64,000 nt of DNA from Acrocarpospora phusangensis (GCF_016862995.1 NZ_BOOA01000045.1:1-64000); one strand, 5' to 3'. Counted from the first letter of the stretch, positions 35,987-45,298 are shown. Notes: generated by a model from the sequence alone, not told the origin. Program-made: numbers and translations.

Positions 35987-36070
35987 AGACGGCACGTTTG
36001 CCCTTTTTTGACTCCCGTGAGCGTCCATCCGGCCGTGACGTGTGATCACCTGGACACTCAGGGGGAATCG

Positions 36071-37414
36071 GTGAGGACATGGCACAGCTGGTCGGTACGG
36101 GCCCGGCTGACTCTGATCGCCTGCGCGGTGATGACGCTGATCTGCTCTGCCGTCGGCGTCAGCGCCCTCATCGGCGTCCGCGACCTCGCGTACAACTACA
36201 GCACCAACCGGGTGGTCAAAGCCGCATTGAAGACCGTGCACCTGGTCAAGCGGGATGTCGTCAACGGGCTGGTCCCCAGCCAGGGCGTCGCCGGCGTCCA
36301 GATCATGCGGCCCGACGGCACGATCGCCGCCGCCAGCCCGAACCTGGTCGGCAGACCCCCGATGGCCGTCTTCCTGCCCGACGACTCCATCGTCCGCGCC
36401 GACCGCCTGATCTGCGACAGCCCCGTCTACCCCGACACCTGCATGATCATCGTCGCCTTCCGCGTCTACCAGCCCGACGGCGACTGGGTGATCTACGCCG
36501 CCGATGAGGCCGTCCCGTGGTACGTGGACTACCGCCTGCTCGCCGCCCTCATCGGCGGCAGCCTCCTCGTGGTCGGCATCACCGGGTACGGCGCCTCCTG
36601 GTCGATCGGCCGCGCCCTCGCCCCGGTCGACGCCATCAGCGAGGAACTCGCCGGCATCACCGTCTCCGACCTCGGCCACCGGGTGCCCGTACCCAAGTTC
36701 CGGGACGAGGTCAGGCGCATGGCCGAGGCCGCCAACCAGACCCTGGACCGCCTGGAGGAGGCCGTCGAGCAGCAGCGCCGGTTCGCCTCCGACGCCTCGC
36801 ACGACCTGCGCAGCCCGCTCACCGCCATGCGCGCCGAGATCGAGGGCGCGCTGCTCCATCCCGAGGACGCCGACTGGCCGGTCATCGGGGAGGCGCTGCT
36901 GGTCAGCCTGGACCGGCTCCAGGCGCTCGTCACCGATCTGCTGCAGGTGGCGAGGCTGGACGCGCGGGCGCCGGGCCGTACCGATCCGATCGATCTGGGC
37001 CGGCTGGCCGCGACCGAGCTGGACCGGCGGCGGCGGCGCGTCAAACTGGTCAAGGACCTGGGCGAACACGTGGTCGTCCGCGGCGACCGGCTGCGGCTGG
37101 CCCGGCTGATCACCAACCTGGTGGACAACGCGGAGCGTCACGCGGCCAGCGAGGTCGCCGTCCGGGTCGCCCGCAACAACGACGGCGCGGTCCTGGAGGT
37201 CGTGGACGACGGCGCCGGGATCGCGCCGGACAAACGCGAGATGGTGTTCCAGCGGTTCACCCGCCTGGACGCCGCCCGCAGCCGCGACTCCGGCGGCACC
37301 GGCCTCGGCCTCGCCATCGCCCGCCAGATCGCCGAGACCCACGGCGGCACCCTCACCATCGAGGACAGCAATCGCGGAGCCCGATTCGTGTTGCGAATCC
37401 CCATCGCGCGCTAG
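36071..37414 (+). CDS. Sensor histidine kinase
   Basis: 447 residues. GTG 36071 follows GGGGGAATC. Two membrane helices (about 13-35 and 157-178) flank a 120-residue extracytoplasmic sensor. A HAMP domain comes next (ALAPVDAISEELAGI). The H box is FASDASHDLRSPLTAMRAEIE with the phospho-acceptor His, and the ATP domain has N (LVDNAERHA), G1 (DDGAGIAP), F (FQRFTRLD) and G2 (GGTGLGLAI) boxes. No response regulator is adjacent. The next gene, 9 bases on, is a TetR regulator. The partner is therefore unknown. Confidence 0.9.
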   Translation: MRTWHSWSVRARLTLIACAVMTLICSAVGVSALIGVRDLAYNYSTNRVVKAALKTVHLVKRDVVNGLVPSQGVAGVQIMRPDGTIAAASPNLVGRPPMAVFLPDDSIVRADRLICDSPVYPDTCMIIVAFRVYQPDGDWVIYAADEAVPWYVDYRLLAALIGGSLLVVGITGYGASWSIGRALAPVDAISEELAGITVSDLGHRVPVPKFRDEVRRMAEAANQTLDRLEEAVEQQRRFASDASHDLRSPLTAMRAEIEGALLHPEDADWPVIGEALLVSLDRLQALVTDLLQVARLDARAPGRTDPIDLGRLAATELDRRRRRVKLVKDLGEHVVVRGDRLRLARLITNLVDNAERHAASEVAVRVARNNDGAVLEVVDDGAGIAPDKREMVFQRFTRLDAARSRDSGGTGLGLAIARQIAETHGGTLTIEDSNRGARFVLRIPIAR

Positions 37415-37423
37415 GGTTTCGAT

Positions 37424-38026
37424 GTGGGACGGGGAATGAGCCGCATGCGCCGGGAGGACCTGCTCCGCGTGGCCTGCGAGGTGATCGCGGCACAGGGCTT
37501 CGGGCACACCCGCACGGTCGACATCGCCCAGGCGGCCGGCGTGAGCCAGGCCCTGCTCTTCTACCACTTCGAAACCAAGGACAACCTGTTCGCGCAGGCC
37601 TTCGGCTACGCCGCCGAACGCGACCTGGACAATCTGAGCGCCCTCCTGGAATCCGCCGGCGGCCCGATGGAGAAACTCCGGGCCATGCTCAAGCTCTACT
37701 CCCCCACCGGCAAATCCAAATCCTGGGCGCTGTGGATCGACGCCTGGTCGGAGTCGATGCGCAACCAGGCCCTCGAAGACGTCTCCCGCACGCTCGACCT
37801 GCGCTGGAAGGACGCGCTCGCGTCGATCCTGCGGGACGGGGCGGACGAGGGCGTCTTCAAATGCCCCGACCCCGAGGGCGCGGCCTGGCGGCTGATGTCC
37901 CTCATCGACGGCCTGACCGTCCAGGTCACCGTCCACAAACGCATGCTCACCCGCGCCCGCCTTTTCGAACTGGTCCGTACGGCGGTCGCAATCGAACTCA
38001 CCTTAGAGCCCGACCAACTGATCTGA
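37424..38026 (+). CDS. TetR-family transcriptional regulator
   Basis: 200 residues. GTG 37424 has AGGG at 7 bases; an ATG at 37436 is an alternative start. The N-terminal helix-turn-helix reads VDIAQAAGVSQALLFYHFETKDNLFAQ, and the C-terminal part is a ligand-binding helical domain with a TetR_C_6-like appearance (RNQALEDVSRTLDLRWKDAL). It follows the histidine kinase by 9 bases and is likely co-transcribed. Codon 194 is TTA. Likely targets are its own operon and the divergent fatty-acid genes through the 35974-35986 palindrome, which is inference. Confidence 0.88.
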   Translation: MGRGMSRMRREDLLRVACEVIAAQGFGHTRTVDIAQAAGVSQALLFYHFETKDNLFAQAFGYAAERDLDNLSALLESAGGPMEKLRAMLKLYSPTGKSKSWALWIDAWSESMRNQALEDVSRTLDLRWKDALASILRDGADEGVFKCPDPEGAAWRLMSLIDGLTVQVTVHKRMLTRARLFELVRTAVAIELTLEPDQLI

Positions 38027-38091
38027 TCGGTCCGCGGCTCGCCACGCCAGGACGTCCCCCTTTCCCGGACAGGGCTCGACCGGGGAGTCCT

Positions 38092-40272
38092 TCAGCGGGT
38101 AGCGCCCGGTGTCGCGAGCAGGTCGAGGGCGAGGGTTCCCTCGGGCCTGGCGAGCAATGGGTTGATCTCCAGCTCGGCGAGGTCCGGGCGGGCGGCGAGG
38201 ACCCGCCCGACGGCGACCACGGCACGGGCGACCGCGTCCACGTCGCACGGCGGCGCGCCTCGCCAGCCTTCCAGCAGGCGGGCCGCCTTCGTGCGGCCCA
38301 GCAGCCGGAGCGCGCTGTCATGATCGAGCGGGCCAAGCGCGGTCGCGGTGTCAGCGAGCAGTTCGGTGTACACGCCGCCGCTCCCCACGGTGACCAGCAC
38401 TCCCAGATTCCGATCCCGGTACGCCCCGACGATGAGTTCCACACCTCCCGCCGCCTGCCGCTCCACCCAGAACCCGTCCAGCCGCACCCGCCCGGCCATC
38501 TGCTCAGCCTCGGCCCGCACAGCAGCCGCCAACGTCAGCCCGAGCACGACACCACCGACCTCGGTCTTGTGCGCAGGGCCGACCGCCTTGAGCACGACGG
38601 TCCCGCCGAGTCGCGCCGCAAGCCGGCCGGCCTCCTCGGGAGTGGGGGCGAAGCCGCCTTCGGGAAAGAGCACCCCTTCAGCCGCCAGCGCCGACCGGAC
38701 GTCACCGCCGGATGACAGCTGCCCAGGCGTGACCACCTCGGAGTCGGTGGCTTCGCCAGACCGCAGAGCCGGGCGAATACGACGGTCCTCAGGATCGGCC
38801 GCTTCCCCAGATTGGCGAGCCGAGCCGATGCCATGGTCCTCGAAGCCGGCGGTGTCGTCGGTCTGCGGGGCTGAGCCTGTGGCGGGGTCGGCTCCGGGGT
38901 GTGGGAGTGGGCGGATGCCTTCGGTGGCTCCGGAGTAGGCGGCGAGGGCGTTGACCGGGGCGTCGATGGTGGCGAAGACGGGGATGCCGCCGGTGCGGAG
39001 CAGGTCGGCGGCGGGGCCGTCGGTGCGCATTGTGTGGACGAAGCAGGGAGTGCCGAGGAGTTGGCGGGCGGCGGCTTCCTCGGGCTCGCGGAGCGCCGGG
39101 CTGTCAGCCGCGTATGAGCCGAAATATCCGGTCAAAAGGAGGGCGTCGGCTTCGCGGGCTACCAATTCCGCCACACGAGGGTAGACAGTCAGATCGGCTT
39201 CTCCGGCACCCGCCAGGTCGATGGGGTTGGTCAGCCCGGCGTCGGCCGGGAGCAGTTCCCTCAGGGCCGCGACAGCCGCCTCGGACAGCGCGGGCACCAC
39301 GAGCCCGGCCCGCTCGGCGAGCTCGGCCGCCAGCGCGCCCTGCCCCCCGCTGTCCGCCACGACAGCCAGACGCGGCCGGGCGGGAACGACCTCCGCCAGG
39401 CGGGTCTGGATGGCTTCTGCCAGGCAGATTTGGGCGGTGTGGATGGCCTGGGCTGGGGTGTGGACGCGGATTACGCCGGCGGCGTCGCAGAGGGCGTCTA
39501 CGGCGGTGTCGGGGGTGGCGAGGGCGCCGGTGTGGGAGGTGATCGCGCGTTCGCCCGCGGCGGAGCCGCCGACGGAGAGGAGGATTAGTCGTTTGCCCAG
39601 GGATCTGGCCTGGTCGGCGAAGGTGATGAGGGAGCGGCCGAGGGAGAGGTCTTCCAGGTAGAGGATGACGACGCCGGTGGTGGGGGCGGTGATCACTGGG
39701 TGGAGGAGGTCGGCGGTGGTGAGGTCGGCTTGGGCGCCGACGGAGGCGAAGCGGGAGAGGCCGAGGCCGGCGCGGGCGGCGAGGTAGCCGATTTCGAGGC
39801 CGACGGAGCCGCTCTGGGAGATCACGCCGATGGGGCCGGGGGTGAGGGTGCCCCAGGTGAGGGCGAGGTCGGTCGCGCCGTCGTACACGCCCATGCAGGT
39901 GGGGCCGAGGAGGCGGGCTCCGGCGGCGCGGACTCTGGCCGCGAGGGCGGGGTGGCCGCCGGGGTAGGCGCGGTCGACGCCGGCGGTGATGCCGACGAGG
40001 TAGCGGGCGCCCGCGGCGAGCGCGTCCTCGACGACGGCCTGGTACGAGGCGGCGGGCGTGACGATCGCGACCAGTTCCGGGGCCTCGGGGAGATCGGCGA
40101 GCCGCTGGTAGGCGGGCCGGCCCTGCACCTGCCCGGCCCGGCCGTTGACCAAGTAGACCCCTCGCCGTCCGGCACCCTCCAGCGCGCCTCTGGCCAGCCA
40201 GTAGCCCCATTTGGCGGGATCGTCGGAAGCCCCCACCACCGCGACCGAACGCGGGTCGAACAACCCGTTCAC
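38092..40272 (-). CDS. Acyl-CoA synthetase, ADP-forming (acetate-CoA ligase family)
   Basis: 726 residues. Domains in order: CoA-binding (MNGLFDPRSVAVVGASDDPAKWGY, 1-120), succinyl-CoA ligase-like (ISQSGSVGLEIG, then TSHTGALATPD with the phospho-His near 247), a repeat-bearing linker (about 465-520) and an ATP-grasp domain (about 520-720; AAEGVLFPEGG to LEINPLLA). It interconverts an acyl-CoA plus ADP and phosphate with the acid plus ATP. It lies 151 bases after the amino-acid catabolic operon on the same strand and could be its last step. The linker insert is unusual for the family. Confidence 0.92.
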   Translation of the reverse strand: MNGLFDPRSVAVVGASDDPAKWGYWLARGALEGAGRRGVYLVNGRAGQVQGRPAYQRLADLPEAPELVAIVTPAASYQAVVEDALAAGARYLVGITAGVDRAYPGGHPALAARVRAAGARLLGPTCMGVYDGATDLALTWGTLTPGPIGVISQSGSVGLEIGYLAARAGLGLSRFASVGAQADLTTADLLHPVITAPTTGVVILYLEDLSLGRSLITFADQARSLGKRLILLSVGGSAAGERAITSHTGALATPDTAVDALCDAAGVIRVHTPAQAIHTAQICLAEAIQTRLAEVVPARPRLAVVADSGGQGALAAELAERAGLVVPALSEAAVAALRELLPADAGLTNPIDLAGAGEADLTVYPRVAELVAREADALLLTGYFGSYAADSPALREPEEAAARQLLGTPCFVHTMRTDGPAADLLRTGGIPVFATIDAPVNALAAYSGATEGIRPLPHPGADPATGSAPQTDDTAGFEDHGIGSARQSGEAADPEDRRIRPALRSGEATDSEVVTPGQLSSGGDVRSALAAEGVLFPEGGFAPTPEEAGRLAARLGGTVVLKAVGPAHKTEVGGVVLGLTLAAAVRAEAEQMAGRVRLDGFWVERQAAGGVELIVGAYRDRNLGVLVTVGSGGVYTELLADTATALGPLDHDSALRLLGRTKAARLLEGWRGAPPCDVDAVARAVVAVGRVLAARPDLAELEINPLLARPEGTLALDLLATPGATR
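38725..38877 (-). repeat. Three tandem 51-base coding repeats in the acyl-CoA synthetase linker
   Basis: Units at 38877-38827, 38826-38776 and 38775-38725 encode 17-residue copies beginning GSAPQTDD, GSARQSGE and RPALRSGE, with matching [D/E]-A-x-D/F-x-E-D positions. They keep frame and separate the ligase-CoA and ATP-grasp domains. The second and third copies are closest. Confidence 0.6.
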
Positions 40273-40423
40273 CCGGCCCTCCGATCACTCACGAATCGAG
40301 CGAACCGTTCACGCGTGCCTCCGGTCGTTCTCGTCGTTCGGGGCCGGGCATGCCGGGGCGCGGCGTCGGCCGCGTACGTCCTCCAAACGCCCGCGGCCGA
40401 GTCGCCTGGATCGACAATGCGGG

Positions 40424-41578
40424 TCATCGGGGTGCCAGGTTGCGGTCGCTGATGGCGTGGGCGATCTCGCGGGGGAGGCGGCCGGTGGTGGCGGCTTCGG
40501 TGAGGACGTCGGTGACGACGCGGCGCATCCAGGAGCGGATTTTGGCGAAGGCCGCGTCGGATTCGGCGGGGATGTCGCCGAAGAGGGTCCACCACCACCA
40601 GGAGTTGGTCGCCGAGTTGGCGACCACGTCCGGTACGACGGTGACGCCGGAGGCGCGGAGCAGTGCTTCGGCCTCGGGGGTCACCGGGGAGTTCGCGGCT
40701 TCGACGATGAGCCGGGCCTTCACCCGGGGCGCCTCCGAGACGCCGATGCAGTACGACACCGCCGCCGGCACCAGAACGTCGCAGTCCAGGTCGAGCCAGG
40801 CGTCCCTGGGCAGCTTCTCGTCGGTGGCGCGCAGGCGGGACCGGTCGATGCGGCCGTGTTCGTCCCGGGTGAGCAGCAGGGTCTCCACGTCCAGGCCGTC
40901 CGGGTTGGCGACCAGGCCCTCGCTGTCGGCGATGCCGACGACCGGGACGCCCGCGCGGGCCAGGAAGCGGGCGGTCGCGCCGCCCATCGACCCGAAGCCC
41001 TGAATGACCGCAGTGGCCCGGCGGTCGGGGATCGTCAGGTCGATGGCGGTCAGGGCCGCTTCGGCGACGCCGCAGCCGCCGGCCAGGTCGGCCAGGCCGA
41101 TCCCGTCCACGGTCACCGCGAACGCCTCGTCGAGGCCCTTCAGCGCGGCGTCGGGATCGGGCAGCAGTGGCAGAACGGCGTCGATGGAGGTGCGCAGCCC
41201 GGCTTCGTGGCAGGCGGCGTCGATGGCCTCCTGCCGCAGCCCGAGATCCTCCCCGGTCGCCCAGTAGCTCTGCAGCAGCGGTTTCATGGCGGCGATGTAG
41301 CGCCGCAGCATCCCGCCCGCGCCGGGGTCCAGCGGGTCGCAGTCGATGCCGCCCTTGGCCCCGCCCAGCGGCTGGTACCGCAGGCCCGGCTCGTACGCCA
41401 AAGCCTCCTTGCGGCTCATCCCGAGAGCCAGGTCGGCCACCTCGTCCAGCGTCACCCCCGCCCGCATCCGCAGGCCGCCGCTGCTCACGCCCCGGCCCAG
41501 CCGGTCGATGACCAGATATCCCGGCCGCCCGGTCACCTCGTCGATCCAGGTCACCTTCAGGTACGGCTCGCGCGTCAT
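40424..41578 (-). CDS. Glu/Leu/Phe/Val-type amino acid dehydrogenase
   Basis: 384 residues. ATG 41578 overlaps the stop of the ThDP gene (ATGA). The active-site lysine motif is PLGGAKGGIDCDP (near residue 71), an upstream Lys/Gly-rich N-domain binds substrate, and the Rossmann domain has GFGSMGG (near 195) for NAD(P). VANSATNSWWWWTLFG is a family segment near the C-terminus. It reversibly deaminates an amino acid to a 2-oxo acid. Substrate class cannot be chosen safely between glutamate and branched or aromatic amino acids. It is the last gene of the five-gene operon. Confidence 0.9.
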   Translation of the reverse strand: MTREPYLKVTWIDEVTGRPGYLVIDRLGRGVSSGGLRMRAGVTLDEVADLALGMSRKEALAYEPGLRYQPLGGAKGGIDCDPLDPGAGGMLRRYIAAMKPLLQSYWATGEDLGLRQEAIDAACHEAGLRTSIDAVLPLLPDPDAALKGLDEAFAVTVDGIGLADLAGGCGVAEAALTAIDLTIPDRRATAVIQGFGSMGGATARFLARAGVPVVGIADSEGLVANPDGLDVETLLLTRDEHGRIDRSRLRATDEKLPRDAWLDLDCDVLVPAAVSYCIGVSEAPRVKARLIVEAANSPVTPEAEALLRASGVTVVPDVVANSATNSWWWWTLFGDIPAESDAAFAKIRSWMRRVVTDVLTEAATTGRLPREIAHAISDRNLAPR

Positions 41579-43233
41579 CGCGCCTCCCTCAAAACGATCA
41601 CGGTGGGCACCGGCGCGCGCAGCGCCTTGCCGACCGCCTCACCAAGTTCTCGCGGCGTGTCCGCGGCGGCCCCGCGCGCGCCGTACGCGACGGCGAGCGC
41701 GACGAAGTCGGGGGTGTGCAGATCGACCGCGACAGGCGGCATGCCGCGGGCGAGCATCTCCGCACGGATCTCCCCGTATCCGCCGTTGACGGAGACGACG
41801 ATCGGCAGCGGGAGCCCGAGTTCGACGGCCGTGGCCAGATCCTGGACGCTGAACTGGAAGGCGCCGTCCCCGGCGAGCGCCACGACCGGCGCCTCGGGAC
41901 GGGCGAGCTTGGCTCCGATGGCGGCCGGAAGCGCGAAGCCGAGCGTGCCGTACCCGGTCGGGAACAGGAACCGCCCGGGCGGATCGACCGGCAAGCCACC
42001 GAGCGCACCGTAGTAACAGAACATCGAGTTGTCGGCGACCACGATCGTGTCCGCAGGAAGCCCGTCCCTGAGCGCTTCGAGCTGCGGCGCCCAGCGTGCC
42101 GCGAGGATGCCCAGCTCAGCGGCGGCCTCCGGCGGGTCGGCACCCAATCCAGCCGAGCCGACAAGCCCTGGCAGTTCGGCACCCGACCACGCCGAACCAG
42201 CGAACTCTGGCTGTTGGGCGGGCGACCCGGCTGGATCAGCCGAGCCGGCCAAGTCGCCTTGGGCGTTCAACGCTTCGAGGGCGAGTGTGGCGTCGGCCAG
42301 GAGGGGGACGGTGGCGGGGTGGTCGCCGTGCATTTGGGATGGGTCTAGGTCGATTCTGATGAGGGAGCCGGTCAGGCGGAAGTCGTCCACCCAGAGGTCT
42401 GAGGGGGCCAGTTCGGTGCCGACGGCGAGCACGACGTCGCGGGTGGCCAGCCACTCCCGGATGGAGCGCAGGTGGAGTGTGGCGCCGAGGACCAGCGGAT
42501 GGGACTCGGGTACGGAGCCCTTGCCGTTGGCGGTGGTGACGATCGGCGCGCCGAAGCGTTCGGCGAGGGTCAGGGCGAGGGTGCCGGCGCGGGAGTGGTG
42601 GACGCCGCCGCCGAGGACGATCGCGGGGCGCAGGGCCGTACGGAGCAGAGTGAGGGCGGAGGTGACGGCGGCGGGATCGGGCGCGCGGGGCGGGACCGGG
42701 TACGGCGACGCCGGGACGGCCGGGGTGGGGAGGTCGAGGAGGTCGAGCGGGATTTCGAGGTGGACCGGGCGGGGGCGGCCTTCGGCGAAGGAGACGAAGG
42801 CGCGGGAGACGGCGGCGGGGATCTCGGCGGGTGAGGTGACGCGGTGGCTCCAGGCGCAGAGGGCGTCCAGGGCGCGCGACTGGTCCTTGGATTCGTGGAG
42901 GTAGCCGCGGGCGTGGCGCGGGTGCCCGAGCGGGACGCCCGGCGAGATGAGCAGCACGGGCGAGGAGTCGGAGTACGCCTGGGCGAGCGCGGTCGCGGCG
43001 TTGAGCACGGCCGGTCCCGTGGTGGTGAGCACGACACCGGCCCGCCCGCTCACCCGCGCGTAGCCGTCGGCCGCGTAACCCGCGCCCTGTTCGTGGCGGG
43101 TCGTCACGAAGCGTACGCCCGCCTCGGCCAGGGCCTGGTAGACGGCGAGATTGTGGGTGCCGGGGATGCCGAAGACGGTGTCCACGCCGTACGCGCGCAG
43201 GGACGCCGCCAGCACCTGGGCCGTGGTGTTCAC
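41575..43233 (-). CDS. Thiamine-diphosphate-dependent enzyme (acetolactate synthase / 2-oxo acid decarboxylase family)
   Basis: 552 residues from GTG 43233, overlapping the ACAD stop (GTGA). The N-terminal PYR domain has the activating Glu in TRHEQGAGYAADGYARVSG (near 48). The middle domain is present, and the C-terminal ThDP motif is GDGAFQFS followed about 25 residues later by SVNGGYGE. The segment GYLHESKDQ resembles 5-guanidino-2-oxopentanoate decarboxylases (AruI). A 42-residue Gly-Ser-Ala repeat insert lies between middle and C-terminal domains. Next to an amino acid dehydrogenase, decarboxylation of its 2-oxo product is a natural reading; acetolactate synthesis is less likely. Confidence 0.87.
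   Translation of the reverse strand: MNTTAQVLAASLRAYGVDTVFGIPGTHNLAVYQALAEAGVRFVTTRHEQGAGYAADGYARVSGRAGVVLTTTGPAVLNAATALAQAYSDSSPVLLISPGVPLGHPRHARGYLHESKDQSRALDALCAWSHRVTSPAEIPAAVSRAFVSFAEGRPRPVHLEIPLDLLDLPTPAVPASPYPVPPRAPDPAAVTSALTLLRTALRPAIVLGGGVHHSRAGTLALTLAERFGAPIVTTANGKGSVPESHPLVLGATLHLRSIREWLATRDVVLAVGTELAPSDLWVDDFRLTGSLIRIDLDPSQMHGDHPATVPLLADATLALEALNAQGDLAGSADPAGSPAQQPEFAGSAWSGAELPGLVGSAGLGADPPEAAAELGILAARWAPQLEALRDGLPADTIVVADNSMFCYYGALGGLPVDPPGRFLFPTGYGTLGFALPAAIGAKLARPEAPVVALAGDGAFQFSVQDLATAVELGLPLPIVVSVNGGYGEIRAEMLARGMPPVAVDLHTPDFVALAVAYGARGAAADTPRELGEAVGKALRAPVPTVIVLREAR
42127..42252 (-). repeat. Gly-Ser-Ala repeats inserted in the ThDP enzyme
   Basis: Three units of 16, 13 and 13 residues begin LAGSAD, FAGSAW and LVGSAG; the latter two continue [S/L]GA[E/D]xP. 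At DNA level they share GG[C/T]TCGGC[T/G] starts. The insert is in frame at a domain boundary. Confidence 0.55.
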
Positions 43234-44396
43234 GCCCGGCCCAGCGATCGGGAGATGATCAGGCGCTGGATGTCGGAGGTGCCTTCCTCGATCTCCTCGA
43301 GTTTGGCGTCGCGCATCCACTTCTCGACCAGGAACTCGCGCGAGTACCCCCAGCCGCCGTGCGTCTGCACGGCCGCCCACGTGCACCACATCGCGTTCTC
43401 GGAGGCGGTCAGCTTGGCGATGGCGGCCTCCTCGGTGACGGCGACCCCGGTGTCGTACAGCTCAGCCGCCCGCATGGTGACAAGTCGCGAAATATCGGTC
43501 TTGGTGGCCATGTCGGCGAGACGGAACGCCACCGACTGGTGCTCCAGGATCTTGACGCCGAACTGCTCGCGCTCCTTGGCGTACGCCAGGGCCGCGTCGA
43601 AAGCCGCCCGGGACAGGCCGGTACAGGCGGCGGCGATCAGGATGCGGGAGGCGTCGAAGGTGCGCATCAGGCCGTAGAAGCCCTGGCCCTCCTCCCCCAG
43701 CCGGTTCTCCACGGGCACCCGCACCCGGTCCAGGAACAGCTCCGCGCAGGCGATGCCGCGCTGGCCCATCTTCGGCATCGGCTTCCCGATGGTCAGGCCC
43801 GGCGTGTCCCGTTCGACCACGAACGCCGTGACGCCCTTCGACCGCGTCCCCGGCGCCACGGTCGCGAAGATCACGAAATAGCCGGCGAAAGGCGCGTTCG
43901 AGATCCAGGACTTCTGGCCGGTCAGCAGATAGCTGTCGCCGTCGCGTACGGCCCGGGTGGTGATGGCGGCGGCGTCCGAGCCGACGCCCGGTTCCGTGGT
44001 GGCCAGCGCGGTCAGCGGCGGCTCCGCCGAGCAGAGCGGCGTCAGGAAGCGTTTGCGCTGCTCCTCGGTGCCGAGTTCGAGCACGGGCGCGGCGAAGAAG
44101 CCGTTGGAGGTGACCAGGTTGCCGATCGCGATGTCGCCGTGGCACAACTCCTCCTGCACCAGGCACTGGGTGACCAGGTCCGCCACCCCGCCCCCGCCGT
44201 ACGCGTCGGGGATCATGAAAGAGGTGAGCCCGGTCTCGGCGGCCTTGGCCCAGATCTCCCGGGGCAGGACGTGGTCGGCCTCGTCCACCTCCCGGGCCCG
44301 GGGGCGGATCTCGGCGGCGGCGAAGTCGCGGGCCAGCCGGACGGCGTCCGCCTGCTCCTCGCTCAGTGGCCGGGCGGTACGGGGGACGCGGGGCAT
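43230..44396 (-). CDS. Acyl-CoA dehydrogenase
   Basis: 388 residues from ATG 44396 with a strong GAGGAGG site. It has ATTEPGVGSDAAAITT and YLLTGQKSWISNA in the beta domain, FGVKILEHQSVAFRLADMATK, then THGGWGYSREFLVEKWMRDAKLEEIEEGTSDIQR at the end. The Glu of EEGTSDI is at the usual catalytic-base position of short-chain and branched-chain enzymes. It should oxidise a CoA thioester formed from the 2-oxo acid branch of the operon. It overlaps the EamA gene by 34 bases upstream and the ThDP gene downstream. Confidence 0.92.
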   Translation of the reverse strand: MPRVPRTARPLSEEQADAVRLARDFAAAEIRPRAREVDEADHVLPREIWAKAAETGLTSFMIPDAYGGGGVADLVTQCLVQEELCHGDIAIGNLVTSNGFFAAPVLELGTEEQRKRFLTPLCSAEPPLTALATTEPGVGSDAAAITTRAVRDGDSYLLTGQKSWISNAPFAGYFVIFATVAPGTRSKGVTAFVVERDTPGLTIGKPMPKMGQRGIACAELFLDRVRVPVENRLGEEGQGFYGLMRTFDASRILIAAACTGLSRAAFDAALAYAKEREQFGVKILEHQSVAFRLADMATKTDISRLVTMRAAELYDTGVAVTEEAAIAKLTASENAMWCTWAAVQTHGGWGYSREFLVEKWMRDAKLEEIEEGTSDIQRLIISRSLGRA

Positions 44397-45298
44397 GTCG
44401 CCTCCTCGGGGAGCCAGTCGGGCACGGTCGCCTCGCGCCGGGGCCAGGCGACCAGGATCATCGCGGCGACCACGCAGGTCCCGCCGACGAGGACGGGCCA
44501 GGTGAGCGCCTCGCCGTACAGGGCGAAGGCGAAGCCGGTGGCCCACAGGGGTTCCGCCGAGATGACGACGGCGGCGGCCGTGGGCGGGACGTGGGCCTGC
44601 GCCCAGGTCTGGGCCAGGAAGGTGAAGGCGCCGGCGATCGTGGCCAGGTAGAGCACACCGGCCCAGTCGCCCGCGCTCGCGGGCAGGGCCACGCCACCGG
44701 GCGCGGCGGCCACCCACATGATCACGGTCAGCGTGAGGATCTGGATGATCGCCAGCGGGTACGCCTCCGCCGGGCTCGACCAGCGGCCCAGGGCGACGAT
44801 GTGCACCGCGTAGAGCACGGCCGACAGCAGGGTCAGCGCCACCGGCCCGGCCTCGATCACGCCGCCCGCGTCACCGCCGCTGAGCAGCGTGAACGCGGCC
44901 ATGCCCGCGGTGGCCAGCGCGACCGCCAGCCAGGTGCTCCGCTCGGGCGCGTGCCTGGTCCAGAGCCAGGCCAGCAACGGCGTCAGCACCAGGTACGACC
45001 CGGTCACGAACCCCGACACCGACGACGGCAGCTCGATCAGCGCGAACGTCTGCACGACGAGGGCGGCCCCGTAGACCAGCCCGAGCGCGACCCCGGTCAG
45101 CCAGGTACGGCGGCTGAGCCCGGCCAGCGCCTTCGGCCGGATCGCCACCAGGACGGCGACCGCGATGGCGAAGCGCACCGCGTACAGGTCGGCCACGGGG
45201 AGGCGGAGCAGCAGGTCCTTGGTCAGCGGAAACGTGGAGCCCCAGATGGCCGTGACGCTGACCAGGCAGGCGATCCCGGCGAGGTACGTGCGGTTCAC
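44363..45298 (-). CDS. EamA/DMT-family transporter
   Basis: 311 residues, ten predicted helices in two EamA repeats. GTG 45298 overlaps the amidohydrolase stop (GTGA). The first repeat starts with SVTAIWGSTFPLTKDLLLRLP, the second ends with SAEPLWATGFAFALYGEALTWP, both typical of drug/metabolite exporters (RhaT/YdcZ-like). It probably moves an amino acid or metabolite linked to this operon across the membrane; direction and substrate are not known. The last 34 bases run inside the ACAD gene. Confidence 0.88.
   Translation of the reverse strand: MNRTYLAGIACLVSVTAIWGSTFPLTKDLLLRLPVADLYAVRFAIAVAVLVAIRPKALAGLSRRTWLTGVALGLVYGAALVVQTFALIELPSSVSGFVTGSYLVLTPLLAWLWTRHAPERSTWLAVALATAGMAAFTLLSGGDAGGVIEAGPVALTLLSAVLYAVHIVALGRWSSPAEAYPLAIIQILTLTVIMWVAAAPGGVALPASAGDWAGVLYLATIAGAFTFLAQTWAQAHVPPTAAAVVISAEPLWATGFAFALYGEALTWPVLVGGTCVVAAMILVAWPRREATVPDWLPEEATCPASPVPPGH

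Noticed and set aside
41575-43233. Acetolactate synthase large subunit for branched-chain amino acid synthesis
   Set aside because: No small subunit or ilvC gene follows and the context is catabolic; the GYLHESKDQ segment is closer to 2-oxo acid decarboxylases.
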